From the IMG/VR virus record IMGVR_UViG_3300037189_022842, positions 1 to 21,379 of that record: 21,379 bases of DNA; one strand, 5' to 3'. Source of the stretch: a virus. This document shows, piece by piece, positions 20,612 to 21,379 of this stretch. The position numbers and the translations under genes are program-made. The notes beneath the pieces were generated by a model. The model was not told the origin of the DNA and did not search any database. It saw nothing but the letters and a program-made list of their open reading frames with translations. Position 1 is the stretch's first letter. Each line of letters starts with the position of its first letter.

Positions 20612-21379
20612 CTAGTAACTTTTTTCTGTGCCATATACGTTTGTAAAAAACACTGCACCTATTCTTGAGATAACTTGCTTGTTTATATTAAACATATCTG
20701 AAATTTCTTGAACAGCATTTTCTCCATTAGCAAGCAATGTTCCAAAACTTCCATCAAAGTCTTTTTTACGATATGCCCAAAGAAACCCAAACTCTTTTGG
20801 TTCTTTGTTGTTTGCTTTCAACCACTCTAAAAATCTTTTTTCGTATGGATCTCCATAACTGTCTTTAAGATAAGCTTTAATTGCAGCAGCATCATAACCA
20901 AGTTCAGTTCGACTCATAAAAGCTGATTGGCTAAAAGTTCTAAGAAAAGCACGCTCATATACATTCTTTTCGCTTAATTCATACATCTTTTGCCAGACTT
21001 TTAAACTTGCTGGTTTAAGAGTTGTATCTGAAATAAGCCAACTTGGTTTAATTACATACATCAACAATTGATACATTAATGGACCAAATCCAGAAATAGC
21101 TCCACTTGTGCTTACTGAGGTTAAATCTGATAAAATGTCATCATAGCTTATATAACCAAATATAATTCGAGCTTTTGGTTCTGCTGCTTTCAAGATATCG
21201 TCTGTTGTGAAAGTGCCATTTTCATTTATAGCTTTTTCAACAAACTCTTTGAACTTGCTAGGACTAAACAAAGTAATTCGTTTTGAATTAGAATCAAAGA
21301 TTGCTGCAAGACCTTCAGACAATGCATCACTCCCCGGTCGCATGTCTTCATTTAAAAATAACAATTGATATAATTTCAT
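20612..21379 (-). CDS. Paralogous phage protein A (255 aa), capsid-targeting-like start
   Basis: The ATG lies exactly at the window edge (21379), so its ribosome site is not visible and an upstream extension cannot be excluded. Close similarity of MKLYQLLFLNED to the paralogue's chosen start supports it. Residues ~95-140 (GFGPLMYQLLM, SDTTLKPASLKVWQKMYELS) match the paralogue best, as do FLEWLKANNKEPKEFGFLWAY and the C-terminal NVYGTEKSY against RMYGSDASYLE. The paralogue instead carries its own acidic insertions. No signal peptide or membrane segment is seen. The function is unknown. The LNE following the hydrophobic start fits the T4 gp21 protease preference (hydrophobic-x-Glu), so it may be a processed internal capsid protein (inference). 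Confidence 0.75.
   Translation of the reverse strand: MKLYQLLFLNEDMRPGSDALSEGLAAIFDSNSKRITLFSPSKFKEFVEKAINENGTFTTDDILKAAEPKARIIFGYISYDDILSDLTSVSTSGAISGFGPLMYQLLMYVIKPSWLISDTTLKPASLKVWQKMYELSEKNVYERAFLRTFSQSAFMSRTELGYDAAAIKAYLKDSYGDPYEKRFLEWLKANNKEPKEFGFLWAYRKKDFDGSFGTLLANGENAVQEISDMFNINKQVISRIGAVFFTNVYGTEKSY

Noticed and set aside
20602-20658. N-terminal extension of paralogue B to 20658
   Set aside because: It would overlap the end of paralogue A. The ATG at 20601 has AGGAG at ideal spacing and matches the paralogue's N-terminus.
1-21379. tRNA genes, CRISPR arrays, insertion sequences or attachment sites
   Set aside because: I saw no cloverleaf-like sequence, regularly spaced repeats, transposase motifs or terminal inverted repeats when reading through; short or degenerate tRNAs could be missed without a covariance search.

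Overview
The window reads as part of the genome of a large tailed bacteriophage with a contractile, T4-like (myovirus) tail. A long tape-measure-type protein and a T4 gp26-family baseplate protein sit on the same molecule as a phage nucleotide and DNA metabolism block: thymidine kinase, dUTPase, 5'-3' exonuclease, DnaB/gp41-like helicase and class I ribonucleotide reductase. The DNA is AT-rich, genes are packed with 0-30 base gaps or ATGA overlaps, and I see no rRNA, tRNA, insertion sequence or CRISPR array. The host cannot be read from the sequence.

Layout. (1) 1-2493, minus: a tape-measure-like protein, cut by the window start. (2) 2558-3738, plus: three small genes, the last with a basic, Cys/Trp-containing C-terminal domain I recall from other phages. 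(3) 3759-8176, minus: in transcription order, a membrane zinc-metalloprotease-like protein, an acidic Pro/Ala-rich protein, two small helical proteins, the gp26-like baseplate protein, a small chaperone-like ORF that appears joined to it by a frameshift at a T7 run, an unknown 101-aa protein, thymidine kinase, and a tiny ORF with an apparent one-base disruption. (4) 8334-11323, plus: a cassette of a metallopeptidase/VWA protein, a small CxxC protein and a MoxR/CobS-like AAA+ ATPase. Its base composition and codon choice are visibly richer in G and C than the neighbours, and it ends at the only strong intrinsic terminator in the window. (5) 11383-17593, plus: dut, an unknown 154-aa gene, a FEN-type exonuclease, replicative helicase, nrdB and nrdA. 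(6) 17594-21379, mostly minus: a small membrane-anchored protein, a large Gp88-like protein, a small plus-strand gene and two tandem paralogues. Several of these begin with short peptides resembling T4 capsid-targeting sequences.

Working together: block 5 and thymidine kinase supply and repair dNTP pools and open the replication fork. Blocks 1 and 3 build the tail and possibly other virion parts. Block 6 may encode proteins packed inside the capsid (inference from N-termini). Block 4 looks like a AAA+/VWA machine coupled to a predicted metallopeptidase, of unknown target. The points most worth a second look are the likely +1 or -2 frameshift joining the gp26-like and gp51-like ORFs, the AAA+/VWA-peptidase cassette, the shared N-terminal peptides, and the Glu-for-Asp metal ligand in NrdB.
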